In this document: positions 52,794-60,691 of the stretch, piece after piece
Layout of the letters: each line of letters begins with the position of its first letter
Numbering within the stretch: position 1 is the stretch's first letter
Assembly: GCA_038131165.1 (NCBI GenBank)
Contig: JAYPOZ010000003.1
Span: forward strand, 49,942-113,941
Source of the DNA: UBA6544 sp038131165
GTDB lineage: Bacteria; Pseudomonadota; Alphaproteobacteria; UBA8366
Length of the DNA stretch: 64,000 bases
Direction of reading: 5' to 3'
The notes under the pieces: model-generated
The model's input: only the letters and a program-made list of their open reading frames with translations
What the model was told of the DNA's origin: nothing
The model's database searches: none
Position numbers and translations under genes: made by a program

Positions 52794-53660
52794 ATGATCG
52801 TTTCGGCAAGTTATCGAACGGATATTCCCGCATTCTACGGCGATTGGTTCATCCGCCGTTTGGACGACGGCGGCTGCCGGGCAATCAATCCGTGGAACCG
52901 GCAACCCTATGCCGTCTCCTTGCGGCGCGACGATGTCGACGGGTTCGTTTTCTGGACGCGCAACCTTGCCCCCTTTGCCGGACACCTGCCCAGAATTGCC
53001 GACCACGCGCCCTTCTGCGTTCAATATACCGTCACCGGCTACCCGCGGGCCCTGGAACGCAGTGTCGTCGCTCCCGAGCGCGCCATCGCCAGCATTATCG
53101 AGCTGACCCACCATTATGGCCCGCGCGCAGCGGTCTGGCGTTACGATCCGATCCTGCTGACCGATCTGACAGATTTCGACTGGCATCGGGCGCAATTCGC
53201 CCGAATTGCCGCCCAACTGGCGGGAAGCGTTGACGAAGTCACGATTTCCTTCGCGCAAATGTATCGAAAGACCCGCCGTAATCTCGACCTAGTCGCCCAA
53301 GACACCGGTATCGCTTGGTTCGACCCGCCACTGGCGCAGAAACGCGAGCTCGCCGCCGCCCTCTCCGAGACCGCCGCCGCACAGGGCATGACGCTCACGG
53401 TATGCAGCCAGCGGGACATCGCAGATGCTCGCATACCGTCGGCGGCCTGCATCGATGCGGCCCGGCTGAGCGCCATTGCCGGCAAGATGATCACAGCACC
53501 GGTTAAGGGAAACCGTCCGGAGTGTCTCTGTTATCGCTCACGCGATATCGGTGCCTACGATACGTGCCCGCACGGATGTGCCTATTGCTATGCGGTGTCC
53601 GACCCGGGCCAAGCCAAGGCCGCCCACGGGACACACGATCCAAGAGCAGACTGTCTTTAG
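52794..53660 (+). CDS. DUF1848-family protein with a C-terminal cysteine cluster
   Basis: 288 residues. The N-terminal two thirds match DUF1848: SASYRTDIPAFYGDWFIRRL, VDGFVFWTRNLAPF, FCVQYTVTGYPRALE, AVWRYDPILLTDLTDF and VTISFAQMYRKTRRNL. The C-terminus has Cys244, Cys246 and a CX3CX2C (Cys258, 262, 265, CPHGCAYC), like the cluster site of radical SAM enzymes but at the wrong end. It probably binds a metal or Fe-S cluster; the reaction is unknown. ATG 52794 follows GAGGGG. It is transcribed against its neighbours, divergent from dnaK and convergent with grpE, and splits the heat-shock genes. Confidence 0.88.
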   Translation: MIVSASYRTDIPAFYGDWFIRRLDDGGCRAINPWNRQPYAVSLRRDDVDGFVFWTRNLAPFAGHLPRIADHAPFCVQYTVTGYPRALERSVVAPERAIASIIELTHHYGPRAAVWRYDPILLTDLTDFDWHRAQFARIAAQLAGSVDEVTISFAQMYRKTRRNLDLVAQDTGIAWFDPPLAQKRELAAALSETAAAQGMTLTVCSQRDIADARIPSAACIDAARLSAIAGKMITAPVKGNRPECLCYRSRDIGAYDTCPHGCAYCYAVSDPGQAKAAHGTHDPRADCL

Positions 53661-53693
53661 GCGGTTGTTTTGGGAAGACTCCAGCGCGCCAAC

Positions 53694-54374
53694 TTACGCC
53701 GTCGTGTCGACCGGACCGACCTCCTCCGGCGCCTCTTGCTCTTGCGCGCCGCCCTTGGCGACGGCAACCATCGCCGGCCGCAGCAAGCGCTCCCGCATGA
53801 CATAGCCCGGCTGCATCACCTCGGCCACCGTGCCGGCGGGAAAACCGCTGTCCGACTTCTCGTACATGGCCTGATGGAAGTTATGGTCGAACGCTTCGCC
53901 CAAGGGGTCTATTTTCTCGATACCCTGGCGTTCGAAAGCGCTCAATAATTCCTTCTCGACCATTTCAATGCCCAAGACGAGATTTTTCACACCCTCGTCG
54001 CCCGCGCGCATCTCCTCGCTGACGGTGTCCAAGGCGCGGCGCAGATTATCGGATACGTTCAAAAGGTCCTTTGCAAATCCGCTCGCGGCGTACTTTCGCG
54101 CGTCCTCAACCTCGCGCTCGGCCCGGCGACGGGTATTTTCCACATCGGCCAGGGCCCGTAGCAAACGGTCCTTCATCTCGGCGAGCTGCGCTTCCGCCGA
54201 CGGCTCCTCCTCGATTGCCACGGGATCTGCGGTATCTTCTTCTCCGCCTTCAGCGGCCGCGTGCGCCTTGTATTCCTCGGCGATCTGCTGCGCCTCCTCG
54301 GAAATTTGAACCTCTTCGACCGGCTCCTCAATGGGCGCGCCCTCAGGCTCGCGGTCTTCACGTGTATCGATCAT
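53694..54374 (-). CDS. grpE: Nucleotide exchange factor GrpE
   Basis: 226 residues. An acidic N-terminus of about 65 residues is followed by the long coiled-coil (EMKDRLLRALADVENTRRRA) and the C-terminal beta domain with IDPLGEAFDHNFHQAMYE and GYVMRERLLRPAMVAVAKG. It releases ADP from DnaK. It starts 15 bases after hrcA, so hrcA-grpE form an operon. Confidence 0.97.
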   Translation of the reverse strand: MIDTREDREPEGAPIEEPVEEVQISEEAQQIAEEYKAHAAAEGGEEDTADPVAIEEEPSAEAQLAEMKDRLLRALADVENTRRRAEREVEDARKYAASGFAKDLLNVSDNLRRALDTVSEEMRAGDEGVKNLVLGIEMVEKELLSAFERQGIEKIDPLGEAFDHNFHQAMYEKSDSGFPAGTVAEVMQPGYVMRERLLRPAMVAVAKGGAQEQEAPEEVGPVDTTA

Positions 54375-54389
54375 CTCTTCGTTTTCTCC

Positions 54390-55427
54390 TTAGCCGAGCA
54401 ATCGCCCGACAAGCTTGGCCGTATAGTCGACCATCGGAATGATTCGTGCGTAGTTCATGCGCGTCGGGCCGATAACGCCGATCGCGCCGACAATCTGTTC
54501 TTGGTGGTTCTGATAGGGTGCAATAATCATTGAGCAGCCCGACAGAGCAAATAGTTCGTTTTCCGCGCCGATGAAGATCTGCACCCCTTCGGCGCCGTCC
54601 GTCACCTCCAGCAACCGCAACAGCGATTCTTTCGTCTCCAGGGCCTCAAACAAACCTCTGATCTTCTCCAAATCGGCCAAGGCGGTCACATCATTGAGGA
54701 GATTCGCCTGCCCTCGAACAATGAGAACCCCACCGTCCTTATCGTCCTTCGACCAGGTCGCCAAGCCGGCTTCGACCACCCGTTGGGTCAACTCGTCGAG
54801 GGCCGCCCGATGCTCGGCGATTTCCGTATCGATCTCGCGGTGCGCTTCCCGCAGGGTCCGGCCCACGAGTTTCGAACTCAAGAAATTGCTGGCCTCAACC
54901 ATCTTTGAAGAAGGCATCCCGATCGGAATATCGATCACCCGGTTTTCAACCATGCCGCTTTCGCTGACCAGCACGACAAGCGCACGGCCGGGTCCGAGTG
55001 AAACGAACTCGATATGCCGCAGCGCCTCCTCTTGAGTCGGCGCCATTACCAGGCCGGCGCAGGAAGACAGTCCCGAAAGCATGTCCGATGCTTCTTCCAA
55101 GACCTTCTGCGGGCTCCGGCCCGCGGCCGCGCACTGGCTCTCGATATGCGCGCGCTCGTCTTCCGTCAGGTTACCGATCTCCAGCAGGCCGTCCACGAAC
55201 ATGCGCAAACCGGCCTCTGTCGGCAGCCGACCGGCGGACGTATGGGGCGAATAGAGCAGTCCCAAATCCTCGAGATCGGCCATCACATTGCGGATGGTCG
55301 CCGGCGAAAGCGGCAAATCGAGCCGTCGAGACAGCGTCCGCGAGCCGACAGCCGAGCCCGTTTCGGTATAGGACTCGACGATCAGGCGCATGATTTCGCG
55401 CGAACGTTGGTTCATTTCAGCTATCAT
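54390..55427 (-). CDS. hrcA: Heat-inducible transcription repressor HrcA
   Basis: Repressor that binds CIRCE operators, classically at groESL, with GroEL as co-factor. It has 345 residues: a winged-helix N-terminus (MNQRSREIMRLIVESYTETG, LPLSPATIRNVMADLEDLGL, HTSAGRLPTEAG) and the HrcA ligand-like domain. Starts are ATG 55427 or ATG 55415 (the typical MNQRSRE), neither with a ribosome-binding site. A good promoter sits so close that the mRNA may be leaderless. No CIRCE is seen here, so its targets probably lie outside the window. Confidence 0.96.
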   Translation of the reverse strand: MIAEMNQRSREIMRLIVESYTETGSAVGSRTLSRRLDLPLSPATIRNVMADLEDLGLLYSPHTSAGRLPTEAGLRMFVDGLLEIGNLTEDERAHIESQCAAAGRSPQKVLEEASDMLSGLSSCAGLVMAPTQEEALRHIEFVSLGPGRALVVLVSESGMVENRVIDIPIGMPSSKMVEASNFLSSKLVGRTLREAHREIDTEIAEHRAALDELTQRVVEAGLATWSKDDKDGGVLIVRGQANLLNDVTALADLEKIRGLFEALETKESLLRLLEVTDGAEGVQIFIGAENELFALSGCSMIIAPYQNHQEQIVGAIGVIGPTRMNYARIIPMVDYTAKLVGRLLG

Positions 55428-55436
55428 CGTGCCGAG

Positions 55437-55465
55437 AATGTAGTGAGGGTACCAGGGAGCGTCAA
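55437..55465 (-). promoter_or_regulatory. hrcA-grpE promoter
   Basis: Minus-strand TTGACG (55465-55460), 17-base spacer, TACATT (55442-55437). The -10 ends 9 bases before the first hrcA ATG, so initiation 6-8 bases downstream would leave 1-4 bases of leader. An inverted repeat GCAGGT-6-ACCTGC at 55480-55497 lies just upstream. Confidence 0.55.
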
Positions 55466-55545
55466 TGAGACCCGGTGCAGCAGGTGTCTAGACCTGCGCG
55501 CTCGCAATCGTTAGCTTGCCACAAACTCCAGGAGTACTGCTGTCC

Positions 55546-56256
55546 ATGCGTCCCTCAGGCCGAGCCTTAAACGAATTGCGAAACGTCGTTCTCGAAACCG
55601 AGTTCTCGAAATATGCGGAAGGATCCTGCCTCGCGAAGTTCGGCGACACACACGTGCTCTGTACCGCCAGCATTGAAGATTCGGTCCCGCCCTTCATGCG
55701 CAACAGCGGCCGCGGATGGGTCACGGCGGAATACGGCATGCTGCCGCGGGCCACGAACACCAGAAACGATCGCAAACGTACGTTGTCGACAGGGCGCACA
55801 CAGGAAATCCAGCGCTTGATCGGGCGCAGTTTGCGCGCCGTCACAAAAATGGATGGTTTCGGCGAGCGGCAGGTTCGAATCGATTGCGATGTCCTGCAGG
55901 CGGATGGCGGCACGCGCACAGCCGCCATTACCGGCGGATACGTCGCATTGCACTTGGCCTTTCAGCACCTGCAGAAGATCGGCGTCATTCAGAGCATTCC
56001 CCTCACCGACAACGTCGCCGCCATTTCCTGCGGTCTCTGGCAGGATTCGGCCGTCCTCGATCTCGATTATGCCGAGGATTCCACCGCTCAGGCCGACGCG
56101 AACTTCGTGCTGACCGGGGCCGGCGGCATCGTGGAAGTTCAGGGCACCGCGGAAGGCGATCCATTCACGCGCGATCAATTCGACCTATTGCTGACGCTGG
56201 CGGCAGGCGGTATCGCGCAGCTTGTCCAAGCACAGCGCGCGGCTCTGGGATCATAG
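55546..56256 (+). CDS. rph: Ribonuclease PH
   Basis: Phosphorolytic 3'-5' exonuclease that trims tRNA 3' ends. It has 236 residues. MRPSGRALNELRNVVLET at the N-terminus, the conserved GWVTAEYGMLPRATNTR near 60-75 and IDCDVLQADGGTRTAAITG near 112-130 are diagnostic. ATG 55546 has AGGAG about 11 bases upstream, a somewhat long spacing. rdgB starts 5 bases after the stop. It is divergent from hrcA, a standard alphaproteobacterial arrangement. Confidence 0.98.
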   Translation: MRPSGRALNELRNVVLETEFSKYAEGSCLAKFGDTHVLCTASIEDSVPPFMRNSGRGWVTAEYGMLPRATNTRNDRKRTLSTGRTQEIQRLIGRSLRAVTKMDGFGERQVRIDCDVLQADGGTRTAAITGGYVALHLAFQHLQKIGVIQSIPLTDNVAAISCGLWQDSAVLDLDYAEDSTAQADANFVLTGAGGIVEVQGTAEGDPFTRDQFDLLLTLAAGGIAQLVQAQRAALGS

Positions 56257-56261
56257 TTCCT

Positions 56262-56861
56262 ATGGCCCGGCGATTCACGGAAGACCAGATCGTCATTGCC
56301 AGCCACAATCAAGGCAAGGTGCGGGAAATCGACGCTTTGCTGAAACCATTCGGAATTCTGGTTTCCTCGGCGGTGGAGCGCTCTCTCGAAGAGCCCGAAG
56401 AAACCGGCGCCACCTTCGTCGAGAATGCTATTTTGAAAGCGGAAGCCGCAACGCTGGCGTCCGGCTTGCCGGCGCTTGCGGACGATTCGGGACTTGCCGT
56501 CGATGCGCTGGGGGGCGATCCCGGCATTTATTCCGCTCGCTGGGCTGGGCCGGAGAAAGACTTCGCCATGGCAATGCAGAAGATCGAGACGCTTCTGCGC
56601 GGTATCGAGAACAGGAAGGCCCGGTTCGTCTGTGCGCTGGCATTGGCTTGGCCGGATGGCGAGACCGTAGCCTTCGAAGGCATCGTCGAGGGCACTTTGG
56701 TTTGGCCTGTGCGGGGCACCCGAGGTTTCGGCTATGATCCGATGTTCGTGCCGGCGGGCCGGTTGTTGACTTTCGGCGAGATGGATCAGAAGGAGAAGCA
56801 CGAGATCAGCCACCGGGCCGATGCGTTTCGGCAGTTGGTCGCCGCCTGTTTCGCATATTGA
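56262..56861 (+). CDS. rdgB: Non-canonical purine NTP pyrophosphatase (ITPase) RdgB
   Basis: Hydrolyses dITP, ITP and XTP and so prevents their incorporation. It has 199 residues, HAM1 family. IVIASHNQGKVREID at the N-terminus, LADDSGLAVDALGGDPGIYSA near 75-95 (in outline) and GTRGFGYDPMFVP near 150 are the nucleotide-binding motifs. ATG 56262 follows the rph stop directly; the frame is open through rph, but that is a shadow. Confidence 0.97.
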   Translation: MARRFTEDQIVIASHNQGKVREIDALLKPFGILVSSAVERSLEEPEETGATFVENAILKAEAATLASGLPALADDSGLAVDALGGDPGIYSARWAGPEKDFAMAMQKIETLLRGIENRKARFVCALALAWPDGETVAFEGIVEGTLVWPVRGTRGFGYDPMFVPAGRLLTFGEMDQKEKHEISHRADAFRQLVAACFAY

Positions 56862-56866
56862 CCGCC

Positions 56867-58015
56867 ATGGAGCCGTTCGGCGTCTACATCCATTGGCCCT
56901 TCTGTCTATCGAAATGCCCCTATTGCGATTTCAACAGCCACGTACGGGACCGTATCGATCAGGCGCGTTGGCGTGCTGCGTTTCTGACCGAAATCGATCA
57001 CGCCGCCGAGGGTGCACCCCGCCGGCCCGTGACCAGCATATTCTTCGGCGGCGGCACGCCGTCGCTCATGCCGCCCGAGACGGTCGGTGCGATCATCGAA
57101 CGGATCGCCGAGCTTTGGGGACTCGCCGATGACGTTGAGATCACCGCCGAAGCCAACCCTACCTCGGTCGAGCGAGAGAAGCTGTCCGCCCTTTCGGCGG
57201 CAGGTGTCAACCGCGTGTCGCTAGGAGTCCAAGCGCTCGACAACGACGTGCTGCGGTTTCTGGGGCGGGGTCATGACGCCCGCGAGGCCATCGCCGCCAT
57301 CGAAACGGCAGCGGAATTGTTTGGCCGGTACAGTTTTGATCTCATTTACGCACGGCCTGATCAATCCGCTGCGGACTGGCGCCAGGAGCTTGGCCGTGCG
57401 CTCGCGTTGGCAGGCTCGCATCTCTCCCTCTACCAGCTCACCATCGAGCGCGGAACACCCTTTTACGGAAACTGGCGGCAAGGGCAGCTCATGCCCCTGG
57501 ACGACGACGCGGCGGCGGATCTTTTTATCGAAACTCAGGAAATATTGACGGCAGCCGGATTGCCCGCCTACGAAATATCGAACCACGCCGCCGCCGGCGC
57601 CGAATGCCGACACAACCTGCTCTACTGGCGCTACGGTGAATACGCGGGCATCGGACCGGGGGCCCATGGCCGCCTGATCGCGGCGCGGGGAAAACTCGCC
57701 GTCGAACGCCGAAAACTGCCGGAACGATGGCTTGAACAGGTCGAGCGCGAAGGGCACGGCACCCGGTCCGAGAGCCTTCTGAGCCGTGAAGACCGCGTGG
57801 TCGAAATGGTGATGATGGGATTGCGGACGAACGAAGGGATACCCAACGCCCGGTTTCTACGCGAAACCGGCAGCTCCTACCGCGAAGTGCTGGACACAAG
57901 AGCGCTCGGCGACCTGCAGGAGCTCGGGTTGATCGAGACGGATCAAGATACGCTCAAAGCGACTGAGGCCGGCCGGCTTCGGCTGGATGCAGTGATAGAA
58001 CGTCTATTGTTTTAA
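56867..58015 (+). CDS. hemW: HemW-like radical SAM protein (heme chaperone)
   Basis: 382 residues. The radical SAM cluster is Cys13, Cys17 and Cys20 in YIHWPFCLSKCPYCDFNSH, followed by FFGGGTPSLMPP and LSLYQLTIERGTPF. The first Cys of the E. coli HemN pattern extension (CxxxCxxCxC) is replaced by Phe, as in HemW, which delivers heme to respiratory enzymes rather than acting as a coproporphyrinogen dehydrogenase. ATG 56867 lies 5 bases after rdgB; the triplet rph-rdgB-hemW is common in Alphaproteobacteria. Confidence 0.95.
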   Translation: MEPFGVYIHWPFCLSKCPYCDFNSHVRDRIDQARWRAAFLTEIDHAAEGAPRRPVTSIFFGGGTPSLMPPETVGAIIERIAELWGLADDVEITAEANPTSVEREKLSALSAAGVNRVSLGVQALDNDVLRFLGRGHDAREAIAAIETAAELFGRYSFDLIYARPDQSAADWRQELGRALALAGSHLSLYQLTIERGTPFYGNWRQGQLMPLDDDAAADLFIETQEILTAAGLPAYEISNHAAAGAECRHNLLYWRYGEYAGIGPGAHGRLIAARGKLAVERRKLPERWLEQVEREGHGTRSESLLSREDRVVEMVMMGLRTNEGIPNARFLRETGSSYREVLDTRALGDLQELGLIETDQDTLKATEAGRLRLDAVIERLLF

Positions 58016-58019
58016 GACC

Positions 58020-59468
58020 CTATCCGCCCGCTTGAGGAAACGCCTGCATGGCCGGCCTGCGGACCGTGAACCCTTTGCGGGTCACTTCACGAATTTCGAA
58101 GACCCGCTCCGCCACCCCTTCGTCGCGCAAGCGAAAGAGACCGTCGACACCGAGAAAACCGTGCGGCTGGATCAGCTGCGCGCGCGAAAACCCATATCCC
58201 GACCGCGCCAAGACAATCGCAAGCGCCGTCGCATCATAAGCCAAAGACGCAATGGCGGCCGGCGAGCGGCCGTAAATCTGCCGATACCGCTGGAAGAACG
58301 TCTCGCGCTCATCACGGGGCGGGGCCGCGTACCAACCGCCATTGAGCGAAGGTTCGGTTTCGATACTCACAGTCTGCGCCCAGTTGCTCAGGCCCAGCAG
58401 GCGCACAGCCGGTTGATCAACATCGTAGTAGGACAGCAGAGAGGCGACGGCTTTCAATTGCTGGCCGCGCCCCGGCAATAGAACGGCGTCGAAATCTACA
58501 TCGCCGAGCGTGTCCAGTTTCTCGAGGCGCTTGAGCGTCTGTTGGGAAATCTCGTCGTCGCGCGCCTCGAGCTCCGCGCGTTGCTCGAGCAACGCTTTGT
58601 GCCGACGGTCGTAATCCGCAATCGTTTTCGCCGCCTGGCTGAAATCCGTGGCGGCGGGGTCATAGAATTCGACCCGGACGATCTCGGCCTCCCGGTCGGC
58701 GGCAGCGCGCCGCAGCGCGTCGATAACGGCCCGCCCATAAGCATCGTTCGGTGCGATGGCGGCGTATCGGTAGAGACCTTCAGAGACCGCGAAATCGACC
58801 ACGGCCTCGACCTGCTGTTGCGGCACGAAACCAAGAATATAGACGCCATTGCCCGCCACTTCCCGGGAATTTGAGAACGCGACGACGGAGATACCGGCGC
58901 GGTCGGCGACTGGACGCACGGCTTGAACCGAACTCGCCAGCAGTGGGCCCAGAATAAGATCGACTCCGGCCTGCGCTGCAGCTGTTGCAGCCGCGGTCGC
59001 ACCCGCCTCGGAGCCCTTCGTATCAAAGGGAAGGATGGAAAACTTTTCGTCAGCCAGATCGAAAACGGCCATTTGCGCCGCATCGAGCAATTCGCGACCG
59101 AGCAGCTCGCGTGGCCCTGATAAAGGCAACAGAAGAGCGATCTTCTGCGCCGTCGGCTGAGCCCGCGGCGTGAATGCGGGCGGAGGCAGGGAAGCAATCT
59201 GCGGATTGGCGGATTGTGCGGCAGGCGCCTGCCCATCCTGCGTCGCGACCGCGGACCCCTCCGCCGTGCCCGTCCGCGGTGCGCTGGACTCCGCCGCTTG
59301 TTTACGGAATGCCGGGCCTTCCGGATCCGTCGAAGGCGAGCTGTGAACCGGCACGGAATCTTGTCTCTTCGGTGTCGTCGACGCTAGATTCGTGTTCTCG
59401 CACGCGACGAGTGTCATGCATCCGACGAGACCGCAGAACAATTTGAGAAATTGACGGGTGGCGGAAAT
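58020..59468 (-). CDS. LpoA-like penicillin-binding protein activator lipoprotein
   Basis: About 482 residues. A lipoprotein signal is followed by a disordered Ser/Pro/Ala-rich linker (about 25-105) and a periplasmic-binding-protein type 1 fold (about 110-475): AQKIALLLPLSGPRELLGREL, DLILGPLLASSVQAV and ILGFVPQQQVEAVVDFA. Relatives activate class A PBPs. The usual starts fail: TTG 59441 leaves an uncharged, too short signal, while ATT 59468 follows AGGAG by 8 bases and gives n-region SATRQFLK and lipobox LVAC (Cys23). It is divergent from yraN and convergent with hemW (4-base gap). Confidence 0.88.
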   Translation of the reverse strand: MSATRQFLKLFCGLVGCMTLVACENTNLASTTPKRQDSVPVHSSPSTDPEGPAFRKQAAESSAPRTGTAEGSAVATQDGQAPAAQSANPQIASLPPPAFTPRAQPTAQKIALLLPLSGPRELLGRELLDAAQMAVFDLADEKFSILPFDTKGSEAGATAAATAAAQAGVDLILGPLLASSVQAVRPVADRAGISVVAFSNSREVAGNGVYILGFVPQQQVEAVVDFAVSEGLYRYAAIAPNDAYGRAVIDALRRAAADREAEIVRVEFYDPAATDFSQAAKTIADYDRRHKALLEQRAELEARDDEISQQTLKRLEKLDTLGDVDFDAVLLPGRGQQLKAVASLLSYYDVDQPAVRLLGLSNWAQTVSIETEPSLNGGWYAAPPRDERETFFQRYRQIYGRSPAAIASLAYDATALAIVLARSGYGFSRAQLIQPHGFLGVDGLFRLRDEGVAERVFEIREVTRKGFTVRRPAMQAFPQAGG

Positions 59469-59476
59469 CTTAAGGT

Positions 59477-59481
59477 CTCCT
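59477..59481 (-). promoter_or_regulatory. Shine-Dalgarno site of the LpoA-like gene
   Basis: Minus-strand AGGAG, 8 bases before ATT 59468. The next conventional start, TTG 59441, is 35 bases away. This supports an ATT start. Confidence 0.55.
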
Positions 59482-59584
59482 GGAACAGTACTAACCCATT
59501 GCCCGTCCTGCCTGGCATGGAGGGAAATCCTAGCGGCGGCGACCGGGCAAGTAAACCAACTGGTCTCACGCCATAGGACAATAA

Positions 59585-59953
59585 ATGCGATCTACGAACC
59601 GGCATAAGGCCGAACGGTGGGGACGCAGCGCAGAAGCCTTGGCCTGTTGGTCCCTGCGCCTGAAGGGATATGCGATTCTTGCGCGACGACAGCGCACCCC
59701 GGTCGGAGAAATCGATATCGTCGCCCGGCGCGGCAGCGTTTTGGCCATCGTCGAAGTCAAGGCGCGCAGAAGCAGCGAAGATGCGCATTCTGCATTGGCG
59801 GCGCGCCAGCGGGCCCGCTTGGCGCGCGCGGCCACCTGGCTTGTCGGCAACACATCGGGATATGCGGACCTATCGGTTCGGTTCGATTTTATCGTTATCG
59901 TGCCCTGGCGCTGGCCGCGTCACATCGCAGATGCCTGGCGCGACGGAGAGTAA
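59585..59953 (+). CDS. yraN: UPF0102 protein YraN, predicted endonuclease
   Basis: 122 residues with the restriction endonuclease-like fold of the YraN family. GRSAEALACWSLRLKGYAIL, GEIDIVARRG (acidic catalytic pair Glu-Asp) and VEVKARRSS (the E-x-K motif) are all present. The biological role of YraN is not established. It stands between the LpoA-like and BON-domain genes as in the E. coli yraLMN-diaA-yraP cluster, but rsmI (yraL), normally just upstream, is missing. Confidence 0.93.
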   Translation: MRSTNRHKAERWGRSAEALACWSLRLKGYAILARRQRTPVGEIDIVARRGSVLAIVEVKARRSSEDAHSALAARQRARLARAATWLVGNTSGYADLSVRFDFIVIVPWRWPRHIADAWRDGE

Positions 59954-60055
59954 TTTCACGGCCCGCCACACGGCTAAATCTGGAAGAAGACGGCCATCCA
60001 TTCTATTCTCGGCATTCTGTTTTCCATGCGCCAACAATCGAGGCATCCGGACTTC

Positions 60056-60691
60056 ATGATTATGCTTATGCGTTTTTTTTCGTTGATTCTGTTGCTTGGA
60101 ATGCCACTTGGCGGATGCGGCGTACTGATCGGAGCTGGCGCCGCGGCAGGCACGGCCTCGATGGAGGAGCGCGGCCTGGGCGGGGCTATCGACGACAAAC
60201 TCATCCAGGCAAAGATCAATTCAAACTGGCTGGACGCGAGTTCGAATATCTTCATCGATGTCTCCAGCCAGGTCCATGAAGGCCGGGTCCTGCTGACAGG
60301 AAATGTCGCAAAGCCGGAAGATCGGGTCGAGGCGGTAAAGATCGCCTGGCAGGTCGATGGCGTTCGCGAGGTGATCAACCATATCGAGATTAGCGATAGG
60401 TCCGGATTGACGGACTACGCGAGAGACGCCTGGATCACGACGAAACTGACCGTCAAACTCACCGTCGACAGCGAAGTCAAGGCTATCAACTATTCGATCG
60501 ATACCGTGAACGGACATGTTTTTATCATGGGCATCGCCCAAGACCGGACGGAGCTTGATCGCGTCTTGGTGCATGCTCGGGATGTCGGCTATGTCCGACG
60601 CGTCACAAGTCATGTACGAATGAAAGACGATCCTGCGCGCCGATTGCGGGTCAATGCGCCGGCGGCAGCGCCGACGAATCCTGCAAAATGA
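60056..60691 (+). CDS. dolP: BON-domain lipoprotein, DolP-like
   Basis: About 211 residues. The signal peptide MIMLMRFFSLILLLGMPLGGC ends in the lipobox at Cys21. Two BON domains follow at about 45-115 (IDDKLIQAKINSNWLDAS, GRVLLTGNVAKPEDRVEAV) and 120-190 (AWITTKLTVKLTVDSE, NGHVFIMGIAQDRTELD), the DolP/YraP layout. DolP is an outer-membrane lipoprotein that supports envelope integrity and the BAM complex. ATG 60062 or 60068 are alternative starts. It follows yraN and overlaps the next gene by 4 bases. Confidence 0.92.
   Translation: MIMLMRFFSLILLLGMPLGGCGVLIGAGAAAGTASMEERGLGGAIDDKLIQAKINSNWLDASSNIFIDVSSQVHEGRVLLTGNVAKPEDRVEAVKIAWQVDGVREVINHIEISDRSGLTDYARDAWITTKLTVKLTVDSEVKAINYSIDTVNGHVFIMGIAQDRTELDRVLVHARDVGYVRRVTSHVRMKDDPARRLRVNAPAAAPTNPAK

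Noticed and set aside
55428..55545. CIRCE operator near hrcA, grpE or dnaK
   Set aside because: No TTAGCACTC-N9-GAGTGCTAA-like sequence is present; the inverted repeat GCAGGT/ACCTGC at 55480-55497 does not match.
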